Both the position numbers and the translations under genes were made by a program. The notes under the pieces are model-generated. The model made no database searches. It was given only the letters and a program-made list of their open reading frames with translations, and had not been told where the DNA came from. Shown here piece after piece: positions 1 through 14,258 of a DNA stretch of 64,000 nucleotides (positions are counted from its first letter, which is position 1; every line of letters starts with the position of its first letter). The DNA is from Syngnathus acus (taxonomy: Eukaryota; Chordata; Actinopteri; Syngnathiformes; Syngnathidae): contig NC_051088.1 of assembly GCF_901709675.1 (NCBI RefSeq), positions 5,607,664 through 5,671,663 on the forward strand, in the 5' to 3' direction.

Positions 1-1715
1 TAGATGGTGTCAAAGAAGTATATTAAAGTGATACAGTACATCTCAATTGAGAGAGCATGAGCCTGATATACTAAAAACTGGCGTGATCAAAAACAACGGA
101 ATCTGGAATTGCTTCGTCAAAATTGCCAAGTAGCTTATTTGGCGCAATCTGATAGGCGTATTTGCACAGACATGAATTTTGCCTGTACGATATGATTTAT
201 CAAACCTGAATATTATGATAGGTGATTTGGCATGTCTGACAGAGGCGGTTACCATGACGAGAAGGCGCAGGCAAATTGAGATGCCACAGGGATAACGCTC
301 AGTCCTGCTCACGTAAACATCTTTGAAACATCTCAAACAAAAATTGAAGTGACACATCAGCAATGCAGTTTTGGAGCTTCGGAAAGATCTAAGAGCTGAC
401 AAAAGAAGGAGTCGTGACATATCACCTGTGACGAGTTTCCAACTCTGCATTTCTTTGCATCTGTGTCATTTAAGCATTGTGTGCCAAGTGTCTGCTGGCC
501 TTTCCCAGAGCAGTTATTAGCACATGCGGTCAACAGTTTAGATGCAATATTACGCTAGATGGGCACTTAGGACCCATTAAAGCTTTTATGCAGTTGCTGG
601 CTTCCCCAAAATGACAGCGATCAATAGTACTTGTACTTCAGTATATACAGTAAGGATGAGTACTTTTGACACATTGGAAAGCGATACATTTTTCTTGACA
701 AAGTCTAATTGCAGCGTTACAGATTTTCGACTAGTTATTTTTTATTTTAAATGAACGTGTTTGTCTTCTTGCAGCTTTTCTCCAACTGTCAAATGCACAT
801 ATGTGCATTTGACTGGAAGGTGGAAGACAAGCGCTCAAGATCCAAAGTCGAGCCAACTTTTAACAAGCTATGAGTGTCTCAGCCATGTCACCTGCATGAC
901 AGCCCTTGTACAGTGACACATACACACGTGCGCTTACGCACGCACACACGCACTTGCGCACACACACTTATTATTGAGAAGGGGAGCAAAAATTGATCAT
1001 TGAAATGTGGTTGCACAGGTGTGCACACCCTTTCACCCTAGGAACTGTTCAGAATTCCCTTCACCTTGTCCAAGCAAAGCAAAACGCAAGATGCTGCCAC
1101 CATTTTTCCTTGTATAAAAAATGATTATTTCTAATTTGCTTTCATTCATCCATTGCCATTTGAACCCCACTGTAAAAATTTGCTGACCAGAGAAAAGTCA
1201 AGTGGACAGTGAGGGCTGAGTGTTTAATAAAGACATTATTTGACATGCCAAGAAGCTGTTGCGGTTTTCAAAGAATACAAGATCAGCCGTCACTTTGTCA
1301 CAAAGCATGCAAACTATGCATTATTATTATTATATTGGATGGATGGAATATTATTATTGCTAATTGCATGAAACAATTTTGATTGTCACCATATTAATGT
1401 AGCCTTGGACAGATGACACTTCCTTTTCCATACACTGCCATTTCACCTCATGAATGGTAATGAGGAGGTGCTAGTTATTTATGGTTGAAGACTGGTCCCT
1501 CAATACCTTTGCCTGACAATGGCTGCCTCTTTGTTTTGATGTGGAGATGGAGAGATGTTTATACTTACAGCTCCACGGATGAGCGTCATACCCTGCACTC
1601 TGACACAGACAGAGGCAAAAGACATGTAGATGGCAACAGGAGGATTTAGCTAAAGAAGGAAACTTGAGTAATATTTGTAGGGAAGGCCTGTAGCTGGGGT
1701 GCAAATACATCCAGG

Positions 1716-1734
1716 CACACACACACACACACAG

Positions 1735-1821
<87 letters not shown>

Positions 1822-1824
1822 ACA
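1716..1824. repeat. (CA)n microsatellite
   Basis: About 109 bp of CA dinucleotide with one short interruption near 1733 (cagacg). Confidence 0.97.
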
Positions 1825-3116
1825 GTGTGCGTTAGAGCAAGGGCCACAGTGCGTGGGCCATGCTCGGTGGACAGTGTGTTTGAGAGTCGTCGCTGCCTGC
1901 CATGACAATTACTATAATGAATGTAAGATGACTCTGGACACACAGACACAATTACAAAAATAGTCTGATAAGTCATCCTGTACAGCTCAAGGGAACAAAA
2001 GTGACTGCTGTCCTCTTGAGGTAGACACCCAACAAGAAGCCAGCTTTCACCATTAACAAGCAATCCCTTTGTATGCTGTTGCAAAGGAGCTGTGCCACGT
2101 CGCTGATTCAACTTGTTGGTACAAGTTTGCCTTCATGTTTGTATTACTGTCAGAGAAGAGACATGAAAATTACAGTGCTGTGAGGTTGGATACACTGAAA
2201 CGTTAGAATGATATAGGTAGAGTAAGGGTGCTTGTGATATAAATAGGGATGTATATAATACAAACAGACAGGGCAGTATAGAAGACTTTTCAGTACATTT
2301 GATCAAGGCTAATTAAGGGGCACAAAGATGACATTTCCAGAAAACGGGAAGGGGGATAATTTGCAATGTTCTTATGACACTTATTAGAAATTTACCACAT
2401 TCATATTTGCTCTCACCTGCTGAGATATTACCATTGGGCTCTGCGGGACATGTCTGCAATTGCCCTGCCACCACTTTTCAAAGTGTAAATAACCTCAGAG
2501 CCTCACAGATCTTAAAGCACTATTGAATAATGCATGGTCCAAATTACAGCTCCTGTGATAGCTGCCGCTGTTGTATCCATGCATCTCTGCTCTCGGATTG
2601 CTCGTGGCCCCATAATTCCCCCTGTAAAAAGCCAGATGTCACAAAGACGACAGACTGATAAGGAATTCTGCTTTGTCATTCTTGCGAGGAGGAAGATGCT
2701 CCTATCCCCGGCCAGACTGTAGGCAGAAATTGCAACACTTTCACCATGCGGTCAAAAAGGGAGATGTTTGGAAACTTGAAGCAGAATGTCAGACCACCAC
2801 CCCATGTCAACATATTTAAATTTTCCTAAACATGTACAGCACCTCCAGTACTTGACAAAACATTTAAGGTTAGGTCTTAATCAGTTCTAACTGTCCATCA
2901 CTCGTAACCGATCACCTGTGTATACATGTCAGGCAGACTGCGCATTGCGCCACTCTCTGAACTTAACAGGAATGAGGAGAGGTGCTTCCATTCGATCGAC
3001 AACAATGCGCAACAGCACAAACGAGTACCTTTGCGAGTGTAGGAAAGTCCCGCTGATCACAAAAATACAGTCCCAAATCTAAGTTGTATTACTGATTCTA
3101 AATTGTCTAAATGTGC

Positions 3117-3228
3117 CCTGTGATTCACTGGAAACCAGGCCAGTGTGTAACCCACCTCTCACCCAAATCACCCAATTGCCTCCAGCTCACCTATGTGACC
3201 CCAAACAAGATAAGCGGTTGAAACGTGG
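3117..3228 (+). mobile_element. old SINE remnant
   Basis: Plus-strand 3' remnant (ccagtgtgtaacccacctct, ctccagctcacctatgtgac, gataagcggttgaaa), strongly diverged. Confidence 0.45.
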
Positions 3229-4669
3229 GGGTGCCACCTGTTAATCATTTTTTTAACCATTTAGCCTTAGAAAACATATTCTGTGTTTGCTATTTTAACC
3301 CAGCTAATATAATTTCCAAGTCAGTTATGAATGTATTGTACATTACACCCCAGTGACCAAATATAATTGTGTTCAAAGCCAGGAAAGTTTTCCCTCTATT
3401 CTGCAAAAAAGGCAGCAGGCCACCAAATTTCTCTGAGCGACTGCAGTGCAGTTTTATGACCTGCTGTGTTGTTTTCTGATTACACTCCATTCAGTGGCAC
3501 GCCGGCCCTCCCAAAACCTTAAACTACTCAGCTGCCTAGTGTCCGGGGAGAGACAAACGCATGGCCTTTCAATAAAAGATAATAGAAAATGACAATAAGA
3601 TTTACCATCTTCATCCATCTTGTTCATGGCTGATCTTTGCAATAGTGGGAATAAACCAACCCAAAAAGGCTGACTAGCCCACCAGGTCGACTGGAATACT
3701 GCGTATGCACGGCAGCAGGTTATTCATTACATTTAATGGGATGTTACACTGCACTTGTGCTTCAGGGCTTCTTCATATTGAGTCTTTGATAAGAGTTAGA
3801 AAATCTACTCCTCTGTGGCAAAATTATACGCAACAAAACCTGGGTAGAAATGCTCCTCTGCAGCTGCGGTATGATAACTCCACTAGACTCGATAAAACAC
3901 AAAGATGTGCCTCCATACAATTGCAAACTGTCTTTGGCCCTCCAGTGGGCTATGCCATCAAGAAATGCCGTCTGTCTTTTCCGTCCACTATCAGATGAAC
4001 AACCTAGTTCATACAGTTTAGCCGCAGGGTACAGTTATCTCTTTATAAAGGTTGAAGCCAAACATGGAAGTTAATTTGATTACATTGGTTGTTTTACTTG
4101 AAGTTGTGATTCGTAATTATCAATGAATACGTATGATGGTAACTTCCTTACATTGTGTGTGTACTGTATGTGTGTCTCTTTCTCTTGGATGTTGGGCCAT
4201 CTAACCCTCTTTTTTTCTTCGCTATGTGGTAAAAGCAAGCCCTCTTCCCCAAGTTGCCAAGGAAACAGCATATAAAGGGTCCAGAGGAACAATCAGGGAA
4301 AGCATTGTGCCCTGTCAATTTTGCCTAGCAGCAAGTTAATGCTGCGCTGTTTATATAATAATGGAAGAAGTGGAAATACCCTGCAACGTCCAAGTTCAGA
4401 CACAATCTGTTACAGATTGACCAGCATTTTGCTCCAATTCTGAAATAATTTTAACCCATAGGAAACAATGTGAGTAGAAATAAATCCTGCCAGAATCAAA
4501 TTCTCATTTAGTCAAATAAGTAAAAATATATGAATAACCACGTTTCACTTCAAACGCGTACCGTTTGAGCCAAAGTAAACTCTTTTGTAATAGCAAAGCC
4601 CTAAAGGAAAGGCAAGTGAACAGTAGCTCATTTGCATGAGACAGACCCTCACTCCCAGAACAGAGAATT

Positions 4670-4984
4670 TCATCAATCCATCGAGCTATACATTGATCCA
4701 TCAAGCCATCCATCGATCTATCGATCCATCGAGCCATCCGTCAATCCATCCCTCGAGCCATCGAGTCATCCATCCATCGAGCCATCCATCAATCCACCCC
4801 TTGATCCATCGAGTCATCCATCCATTGAGCCATCCCTCGATCATCACCCGATCATCGAGCCATCCCTTGAGTCATCCATCCATCCATCCATCCATCCATC
4901 CATCCATCCATCCATCCATCCATCCATCCATCCATCCATCCATCCATCCATCCATCCATCCATCCATCCATCCATCCATCCATG
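4670..4984. repeat. (ATCC)n array with degenerate flank
   Basis: Degenerate ATCC/ATCG units from about 4670 (repeating gagccatcc and gatccatcgag blocks) give way to a pure (ATCC)n run at about 4873-4983. No SINE body is recognisable beside it. Confidence 0.95.
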
Positions 4985-6461
4985 CATCATTTGAACAATA
5001 CAAGTTAATGTGCACCATACTTTCTATCCTTAGAGTAGTTTGACCCAAGAATGCCTGAGATCTACCTATGATTAAGACACCAAGGAAACAAAGCCGCGGA
5101 AAAAGCGAAACATATGCCTTAATATAATATAGTCTTGTATTGCCTTACACACCAAGCATAACTCAATTTACTTGTGTATAAAATAAACTTTTCCCAGTAA
5201 AATGACTTGAAATGCATTGAATCCGATTCAGGCCCACAAAGAGCAGCATATTCTTTGCTGCATGTTTTTGATGATCAAGAAAAATAGCTCTGTTTTATAA
5301 AATATAAAACCCAGTCAAATATGACGAAAAGAAGGTAAATATATACTGTTTTCTTTTTAAGTGTATTCATAGGTAAACATGGTTGTTTTCATATACTAAA
5401 TGCCACTGATCATCTTGTGCTAAGAATGCATTAGTATTTACTGTACTACAAAAGTGTCATTCTATCATTGCATGTTTTTTTTCTTTTTGTACTGTAAGTG
5501 CTACTGAAGATCATGATTATAAATAGTCATCTATTAATATTTTTGCATTCTAGAGAAAATAGTCTTTGGTGAGCAAATACAACCACCCACATACAACATA
5601 TCAAATAGCATACGAGGAGAACTGCATTTCACAGGCCATTGTCTCAAGAGCTGAATTAGTCAGCATCAAAGTTGGCTAACTATAATAGTAAAGGACAGCA
5701 AAAGGCTCATAATTGAGCGTGTCAGAATATGTCTCTCAAGCAGAAAATGTGAAGTTAAAATAAAGGGTGCCAATAAGCCAAGGTAGGCAAAAGTTGATGG
5801 ATTCCAGAGGAGGATGAGTGGCCACTAATTGAGGATGTGGCACCCCCGTTGTGACGCTCTGCATGTTGCCTGTAGACAGAGAGTAAATTAGGTTTGGTGA
5901 AGTCATACGGAAGATATGAGGCGTGATGAAGTATAATGGCGGCAAATGAAATGAGGTGATTTGGACTGAAAGATGCAGAGGACACAGCCCACAAGCACTG
6001 GAGTGTGAAGAAGTTTGAAGAAGTTAGGCATTATCAGCCCAGACAAGTCTGGTTCTGTGCCCCTCACTTTTTTTTTGTTTCATGGACATGTCGAGATGTC
6101 ATTGTTAACATTACAGGTGAAGTTTGACACAAAAGCTAATTCATGCAAAGACATTGTGCACAGACATGTCTTGTGTGTGCACAATGAAACTATTATAGAG
6201 GATTACATTGCTTGCTGACAGACACATTGAACAAACACTTCTCCCAACATCATGCACAAAATGTCACCAAGTGACAGTTCAGATCTGAATCTTCCGCCTC
6301 GTCCGCGAGTCTTCAAAGGGTGTCTTACTTTTATTTTAGGTTTATCACATTGTACTTTTTGTATGATAGTTTTGAATAAATGTCATAATGTTAGCGGAAT
6401 GTGACAATTCCTTTCCAGTTACCCGTGCACAATGCAAATATTACTACATTACTGTACTAGA

Positions 6462-6612
6462 ACTATCCATCCATCCATTTTCTGTACCGCTTAGTCCCCA
6501 CGGGGGTCGTGGGCGTGCTGGAGCCTATCCCAGCCGTCATCGGGCAGTAGGCGGGGGACACCCTGAACCGGTTGCCAGCCAATCGCAGGGCACACAGAGA
6601 CAAACAACCATA
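6462..6612 (-). mobile_element. 5'-truncated SINE copy
   Basis: Matches the 3' half of the full-length SINEs (tail, ggtcgtgggcgtgctggagc, and ggttgccagccaatcgcagg) and stops after the acaaacaacca segment, losing the tRNA-like head. High identity suggests recent insertion with 5' truncation. Confidence 0.75.
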
Positions 6613-7837
6613 CTATATGCCTGTGTGTATTATTGGATGCTCTTTTTGCTTGTGTTACTGTCAGTTTATGCAAAAGTAACAGTTGTGTGATTATTTAGAT
6701 TGAGTGTATGTAAAATCCATGCTAATATTCGTTTGCCTGTCTATGGTGTTTCCGTTTATATGTCAGCATCAAGTTACAAGAGCTTCAAGTGTCAAGCTTT
6801 TTTTTAATATATAGTACTTCCTCGGGCCTTTATTGCAGGCAAACCGGCCACCTGTCGGCCCACTTGGACCCACATATGACACAAAATTAGGGGAGGCGGT
6901 GACTTTTTGGACGGTGGTTGCATTGTAGAGCCCATGACATTTACAGGACTGAAACACCTCATCATCAACCTGAATATAGAAAGAACTGTGGAAATGTTAA
7001 TGTGGACTCAAAATTTGTATTGTATTGAACGACTGAGGACAACATTTCTTGTGACTAAACAAAAAACAACACCTTGGGATGACGCACAACACATCTGATG
7101 ACCTCTTTGTCAATGCTGCCACAAAAAAGCTTCATACTTTCCTCTTTTATGCAAATCACTCAATTTTAACTCACCACGTCTGTCATGTTTGCATTATCAT
7201 TTGAAAAGAAAAGTTCTTGCCAACTAATAACATGCTGAGTAAAATTGAACACACAATCCCGAACAGTTAGTCAGGAACCTGGCTCTTGTCGTCTCGATTC
7301 TACAAGTGCTTGCCAAACAATCAATCCTCTTTGAATCATCAGATGATGTCTGCCCCTCTAAATACGCCACAGTTGCTGCTCTTTTGTCTTTCATCACAAT
7401 TAGCAACGATTTACAGAAGCGTCAGAAAAACATACTCCAGTAAGACGACTAATGCCGTTTGTAACCGCTGTTGTCAGCACAAACACAGAGGTAGTTCAAG
7501 TGTGCCTCGAGGAGTTGGCACACTGCTTTAACGAAGAGAGTAATAAAGGAAGACAGTTAGATAGAAAAGCTCACTAAATACATAACACCCATCTGTGCTC
7601 ATTGTTCCAGCGTATGCATGCAAGTGCTCGTTAACACACAGCCTTAATGTGCGTAGCGAGTGAAAGAATCAAGTGTTTCCATGGTGGAGCGAAGGGCAAA
7701 GCCTGTATATAATCACAGTCATCAGTCAGGGCCCACCATCACACTAGTTCTCTTTTTTGCAACAATGGGACAACTAAATTGGCATAATAAGTATTCTTGG
7801 ATTTGGTACACAATTTGGGAAGCGCGCTACCCACGCC

Positions 7838-8330
7838 TCACGACAAAAGCCAATTATCCTATATCCGCATGCTCGTTTTATTTCTTCAGTTTTAGGAAAA
7901 GACCAAGACACCTAAACAAAATTAGACTTACACAGGTTGGTTAAGTTCAATCACAATTCTTGTAATGAAAGTTCTGTTTTCAGGAAAAATACAATACAGC
8001 GCCGGGCTTTTCGTGTGACAACGCTCAAGAGCAGAAAGTCCCCATCCCGAAAAAGCAACGTTCAAAGTTCTTTGGTCAGCTCATATTCAGTTGCATGTGC
8101 CGGTGTGGCCCGGGTTTGATGGGTGATGAGTCCATGGGGGTGGGGCAAGTTCGCAGGAGAGTTTGATTCCATGGGAGTGGGTGCTGGTTTGGTGAAGGCT
8201 GGTTCCGTGGCTGCTGCTTATGGGCGATTCGGTGTGTGTGTATGTGGGGTTTTGACTTGGTGGGGGCTGTTGTTTCCCATCCCGTTTTTCGGCCTTCAGT
8301 TTACTTCGAGACGTCATCTGTTTCCTGGCT
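7838..8330 (+). repeat. unclassified dispersed repeat, copy 1
   Basis: This stretch recurs in reverse orientation at about 60880-61410. Shared landmarks in order: aatttggg...agcgcgct, cgcctcacg, aaaagccaat, tcttcagttttaggaaaa, aattagacttac, tcaatcacaattcttg, caatacagcgc, agagcagaaagtc, gttctttggtcagc, gggtgatgagtc and cggtgtgtgtg. It has no recognised coding frame. A long terminal repeat or leader of an LTR retrotransposon is one possibility. Confidence 0.65.
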
Positions 8331-8941
8331 GTTTGACGGTCCAGTGGCAGGCTAAGTCATTTGACATTTACACGAGGATCAAAAGCCCTAATGCATTTTC
8401 CACCGCCCCCCGTGTGTTATGCAAATCTCTCTGTTTTAATAAAGGCATAATGAATAATTCAGGTGCTGTGTTCCTTCAAAGCACAATACAGGAACAAACG
8501 AGCTGAAAATAGTTGTTTTGCAAGGATAAAAATTGACAGTGCAGTATTTTTTGTGAACATGTAATAACCTGGCCTGCTCGTTCCTTCTTTCTTCAGCTTT
8601 AAGAACTCCGTTAACGAGGACGGCGTGACAGACGACTAATTACTGGCAGGCAGCGATGAAAAATTGTTTTAATTTGCTGACAAGAAAACATAACTTTCGA
8701 TCCCAGTTGCCTCAAGTATCTTCAGTCCCTTACTGCTCACCAATCATTAGAGATTAATCTTGTGCTCAACAAATCTATTAGACCAGCACCCGATGCAAGG
8801 TGTAGTCCACAGTAGTCCCGAATTGACATCAGAGGTAGTTACCATTTTCTATGCTTCTGCAATCATCAATCCCAGTATGAACAAGCTTTTTGGAAAAAAT
8901 GACGTTTTTCATGCTAAATATTTTGGTTTTGTTCACCACTG

Positions 8942-9018
8942 CCATCCATCCATTTTCTCTGCAGCTTTCCCCTCTCAGGGTGGCAGGGAATTTTGCCTAT
9001 CACAGCTGACTTTGCCTG
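8942..9018 (-). mobile_element. SINE fragment
   Basis: Minus-strand remnant starting ccatccatccattttctctg and continuing ctctcagggtggcagg and cacagctgactttgcc, which aligns with the 3' region of the same SINE family. Confidence 0.5.
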
Positions 9019-9059
9019 ACCTTGCGCTGTCTTGTCACTTGCAGAGCACATGCAGGAAT

Positions 9060-9310
9060 GGAATGGAATAAAATTTATTGTCATAGCTCATGCAAGAGTA
9101 CAGCGCAACGAAAATCTATTAAAATAATTAAAACTACATGTACATTTCTAGAATGCAGAAGGAAGGGAAAACACGGACACTCAACACGCACAAAAGGCCT
9201 CTGCAAAAAACACCTTGAAAGGCATATTTGCTGAAGACTCCTCTCTACAGCCTCTCTGATCTTCAGAGTAGCTCTTGCTTTGACATGCAGATTTTTTAAG
9301 TACATAGATT
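9060..9310 (-). repeat. possible LINE 3' remnant
   Basis: The block ggaatggaataaaatttatt, gtcatagctcatgcaagagt, acagcgcaacgaaaatctat resembles, read on the minus strand, the 3' ends of fish LINE copies that terminate in a TTTATT-type tail. No coding part is visible. Confidence 0.3.
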
Positions 9311-11529
9311 GATTGATAAACGTTGCCTCAGCGACAGAACAGAAATTCAGTAGTGTTATTGCTCTGGCGAAGACTGAGAAATCTGAAACCTGTTAGTTGC
9401 AGTGTTCTATGTTCTTGTTTATACTTCTCATACATTATAGGCTTGATATTTCAAACTCAATTTCCCTGATTTTGCTGCTTGACAATGTAAGCGCAAATAG
9501 AAGAATAAACACAATGCCGTTTTTTGCTGTGACATTTGCTGAATGCTTATTAGAAAATATTTCACGCACTCAAACTATCATTTGATAAAAGAATCGCTGG
9601 TGAGTACACAAACAAATGGAAGTCATTTGTCATCAAGTTTAGGATGCCATTTTTCACACAGACTTTAAGAGGATGAACTTTTTTAGTATGGATTTTGTCG
9701 AGTGCCGCGCTGTTGCTCTGACAACTCTGGGCTGTAGGAAGAAGTGTGAGAATTATTCACCACCCACACATCACTTAGATGTCTTTTATCCAATCCTGCT
9801 TGCAGTAATTCTCATCAAATCAATCTTTGACCTGAAAGAGGCCAGACAGTATCCCTAAAACACTCTCATATCAGGTTTAGTGCTTTTTGTAACTAAGTAA
9901 CTTATCAATTGAAGCACAAGCAAGTGAGCATCCCTCTGTCCACTTTGTCTTGCACCATGTCTTCACTAAAGCTGTTCTCTGACATTGGCAGCCTGACTTT
10001 GTAATTATATTACCAATGCATGTCTCATTAGCTTCTGACATGGTTGAGTGTTCCTGCCTCCTCTGCACACATGCATGTACGTATGCACACACACACTTGC
10101 ACGCACAAACGTAAATGCTTGCTGGCATTTTAAAATGTCTGGGCTTGCATGTAAAGCAGTTTAGTGTGGAAATAATAGCCTTCTAAAAGGATTCTGTGTA
10201 TGCAGAGTCGTCCTGTTACATTTGCATTTGAGTGAGACAAATTCAATTTGAGCAGAAGGTGAGTGGCGTCCTTTGTTTTGGTGACAGAGGAATGATACAA
10301 ACAGGGGAGGTGGACCCATGGGACGTCTCGTCGGTCGGGGGTGTTCTTTCAATTATGTTGGTGCCAAGCTTAACATTTCTGAGCACTCAATGAGTTATAC
10401 AATGTACGACAAAAGTCATAGTTGAGTTTAGGTAAGACTTGTTAAAATGTAGACTTTTATTCCCCATGGGTAAAAGACAAAAGTTAAAATATATTTCTTT
10501 CTGAGGCATGAAACAAATGATCATATTTCTTTTTAACAAATGTACCTGTGATCTGATTGTGTGTGTGTGTTTTTATTTTAATTTGTAACTGATATAAATT
10601 ACATGCATATCATGTGGTGTGTTCTTTCACTCTTCTTTTTCAAGTCTTGGTGTTTGTTTTTATGGGTTACATATTTTATATATTACAATGTTAAATTGTC
10701 TTTATTTTCCCCAGTTCTTTGAACCACCTTGAAAAAAGGCCTTGGTTCTTAGAACGCAAGAACAACTCAGACCTTCCTCTTTTTCATTTTTGCAGTTCAT
10801 TGCAAGGTTAATTAGAGGGTGATTCGCTTGATAACCTTAAACAAAGAAAACATTGCATTATTATATATAAGTTAAACTAAATTCAGTAATTGCATACAGA
10901 TACCAGGAAAATATGAATTATAAGTAACTAAGTAAAAGTAAATAAGCAACTTAATTGAATGTTTAAACATAAGCATATGCCAAACATAAACATCCACTTT
11001 GCCTTTGTGAATCCTTCAAATTGATTGAGCCACTCAAAGTTCAGATAAACACAGCTTGTAGCCCAAACCAAACATTTCAAACAAAACAAGCATCAACCAA
11101 ACTTACAACTATAGAATCCAAGTCTATTTCCTACCAGTGTGACCAGGAACTGTGGAGTCTCTTTGGGGGGTTTATCTTTGCTTTCTCTGTTTAAGCTTTT
11201 TTCTATTCTTTCACTAACAGGCCTTCCCTTGTTTGTTCCCCCAGCTCACATGCTGGTTTGTAGGCAATATGGCTGCCCCTGGCATTGACAGGAAATTTGG
11301 TGACTGTTTTTCTCTACCCCCTGCAGGTCTGGAGGGGGATTAGTGGATATTTTGACCGAATGATCCCTGCCTCTGTCAGTTGACGTGACAAACAATGTTA
11401 ATTAGTAGGAGTTCTAAAACACTACCATGACTAAAATATAATAGAATAGAAAGTGCCATTTTGACATGAGTCTTTCCAGCTATGTCAGTATGACTGCTAT
11501 GAAAAGGGTAATTAAAACAAGAAAACTAC

Positions 11530-11762
11530 TGTCAAGTCAAATTTATTCATTTAGTCCTTAATTACAGAAACCTCTCAAAGGGCTTTACATGCCCACAGTT
11601 GACAAATATTAACGACATCCCCTGATCTTAATCCCCAGGAAATCAAGAAAAAACTCCAAAAACACCAACCTGGAAAAAATGTCAACCCTTGAGAACCCAG
11701 ATGGGAGGATCCCCCTTCCAGGACCGATAGGCTACAATGGATGCAGAGTGGGCAGCATTTAA
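11530..11762 (-). mobile_element. L2-like LINE 3' untranslated end
   Basis: On the minus strand it reads gcatccattgtagcctatcg, ggtcctggaagggggatcc, ttaagatcaggggatgtcgt and a tail ending aataaatttgacttgacag. This parallels the 3' untranslated region of the element at 61675-62392 (atccattgcagcctggtcat, taagatcaggggatgt). No coding part remains. Confidence 0.7.
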
Positions 11763-13051
11763 CACATAAGGCAATACAAAACTATTAAATAGTGTAAAAG
11801 TCCATTTAATCAGACGAAGCGCTGCAAAAAGATGACTTTAGTGAAGTGGGTCCTGGTTCACTTGGTCAATTTAGCAGTCATTATCGTAGCGCCTGCGATG
11901 AGATGTCCACCTAATTTCTTGTTTTCGTCAGTTGGTGAAAAATCAAGATTAGACACAAAAATGGGAACATCAGATATGTATCAAACTTGACAACATTATT
12001 GCTGCCTTTACCTATAAAATACCTCAATGTGGGAACATCAGAGTTACATGTTTCTCTGAAACGGAGTAGAAGACCTTACTAAAGAGCGACACCCTTACTT
12101 TTTTGTCTTCTTTTTTGAAAAGCCCACATTGTCTGAAAACAGCTGTAGGCAAGTAAAGGTCATTCAGAGTCTAAAATAAAACACTACCATTTCGATTAGC
12201 TGTCAAGGTCACCTGGTTTCAGTCTGACCTCCTTTTCTTTATCTCCAAGTGTAGTCAAAGCTGTAAAGAGCAGAACATGAAATAACATTAAGTGCTCAAC
12301 TCCTGACGCCATCCTTTACTCCTTTTACTGGTGGGACTGTTGAAAGTGTGCCCTTGAAGTCATTCCCTCGCAAGATTGTTGGTCCATTTCAAAAAACAGA
12401 GCGGTGACGGTAACTCCTCATAGTGTGGCTTTTGCTTCCCGGTTCTTCACCAGCTGCATATGAGAGCACCTCAGCAAACACCTGTCACACACACTTACCC
12501 TTGCGGTGAACCCGACCGCGTGCATTATGGATGAGACCTTCATGTATGTGACGCTCACTCGCCATCTTCTTCACCGGACAGACCTATTCTGAACTGACAT
12601 TTTGCCAAAGTTGCATTTGTGCGCACGTGTGAGGTGGAATGTTTAAAGCCAATGAGTGCTTTCTGCCCATGGGTGCAAGGGAAAACATGTTATCGATTTC
12701 CTCCCACCAGGCAATTTCCAAGGCACTTAGCCTAAATATCGGTACTGATCAAATTGACTGAAAAAGAGGGATTATCTGCTTTTAACCAAGATCAATGGTT
12801 TTGAATGTGAAGACAGGCAGCGGTATGGCATGGATTGCCAGTACCCAAGGCGAGTCACGCTATTTGTGCTACCCCTCACCCCACAACCATAACAGAGCAC
12901 CCATTCAGTCATTAGTCACGTCTCAATCAGCACATTGGATGTAAAAGAGCAGATATAATCATGGTATCTAAAGGTATAAGAATTTAAGTCTTTTAAAAGC
13001 ATTTGTTTATGGCTACATCTTTTAAATTAGGGAATTTGTAGTTTTAAGACT

Positions 13052-13177
13052 GCCATCCATCTGTCCATCCATCCGTCCATCCGTCCCTCCGTCCGTCCAT
13101 CCATCCATCCATCCATCCATCCATCCATCCATCCATCCATCCATCCATCCATCCATCCATCCATCCATCCATCCATC
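13052..13177. repeat. (CCAT)n array
   Basis: Degenerate CCAT/CCGT units at the left become pure CCAT from about 13097 to 13177. Confidence 0.95.
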
Positions 13178-13971
13178 TTTATAGAGCACCATTGGTTGGA
13201 ACTCAAACAGGTACTACTACTAGTACTACCATCACTATTACTACGATTACAGTAATAGAACAACCGCTATTATTAATAGAGATGTCAGTTAAAGCTAAGC
13301 TACAGCTAAACTATAAACCTGTATAACCACCACCCTGACTCCCCCATACTGCCCTACCGTATGCAGCAATGCAGCAATCAAAATAGTTAACATTGTGACC
13401 CAAGATCCTGCACATCCTCGCATAAAAAGGCACTTTAGTGTGACCCTGATGGCAGCTTTGACTGATGTAATGGTTTGTTGTTGTTCTGATGTTTTAGCAT
13501 TTGGTGGAGAGAAAGCAATTTTGAAACGTATGAGGGCATCATCCCTAACAATACCGGGATTATCACTTTAAATGACCTTTATCTTCACATGAGCCAGCAA
13601 GAGCTTTACAGACTGCTTTATGCCAGGTCTGCTTTGGGTATTTTAAATCAGTAGACTATCGACAGACTTATAAAGCTGTGAGAGGCTGTTTGCTCAAGAT
13701 GGTCACAGGAAACTTATCAACATGAGCACAAACGATTTTGCAGGCTGAATAACTCAACTCAAATCACACAAGCTCCAGTTGTGAATAATTTGTAAAATGA
13801 CATTTGCAGACACTTTTCCTCTTTCGGTCAAATTCATTATGTATATTTAACAAAGAGCAACATTTTTGTTTATTGCGTTGTGTTGTTTTTGTCATAATTC
13901 TTTTCTCGAATGCCGGTTGGACTGACATCTTAAGCCCCTTGTAGGTGCGACTGTATGGACTTTATGTAGCC

Positions 13972-14041
13972 TATGTATGTATGTATGTATGTATGTATGT
14001 ATGTATGTATGTATGTATGTATGTATGTATGTATGTATGTA
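13972..14041. repeat. (TATG)n microsatellite
   Basis: About 70 bp of pure TATG/GTAT tetranucleotide, about 90 bp from a hAT-like MITE. Confidence 0.97.
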
Positions 14042-14134
14042 CTTTTTGTATGATTGAGCACTGTGTAGAAATGAAAAAAGAAACCATAAAATAGAAAAAA
14101 AGTGTTGCCTCGAGCCAGATGTAGCAGTTTAAAC

Positions 14135-14258
14135 CAGAGGTGTCAAGTCCAGGTCCAAAAAATAAAAATCCTGCCACTGTCAGTGAGTCCAAGAATTTGT
14201 GGATAAAGCCAAACTGTGATAGTTTTTTAAGTTTCTGGATCTGGATTTGACACCTCTG
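14135..14258. mobile_element. short hAT-like MITE
   Basis: A 124-bp element bounded by cagaggtgtcaa and its complement ttgacacctctg. The terminal sequence is hAT-like. The flanks (gtttaaac on the left, gttaagca on the right) are similar but not an exact duplication, so the insertion is older or the flank has mutated. Confidence 0.65.

Noticed and set aside
1471-2111. Long frames of repeated Cys-Val or Thr-His
   Set aside because: Translation of the CA/GT microsatellite; not genes. The same applies to frames at 17023-17391 and 37055-37417.
4632-5043. Frames rich in HPSI repeats
   Set aside because: Translation of ATCC tetranucleotide arrays; likewise at 13027, 52451-52747, 57198 and 61348.
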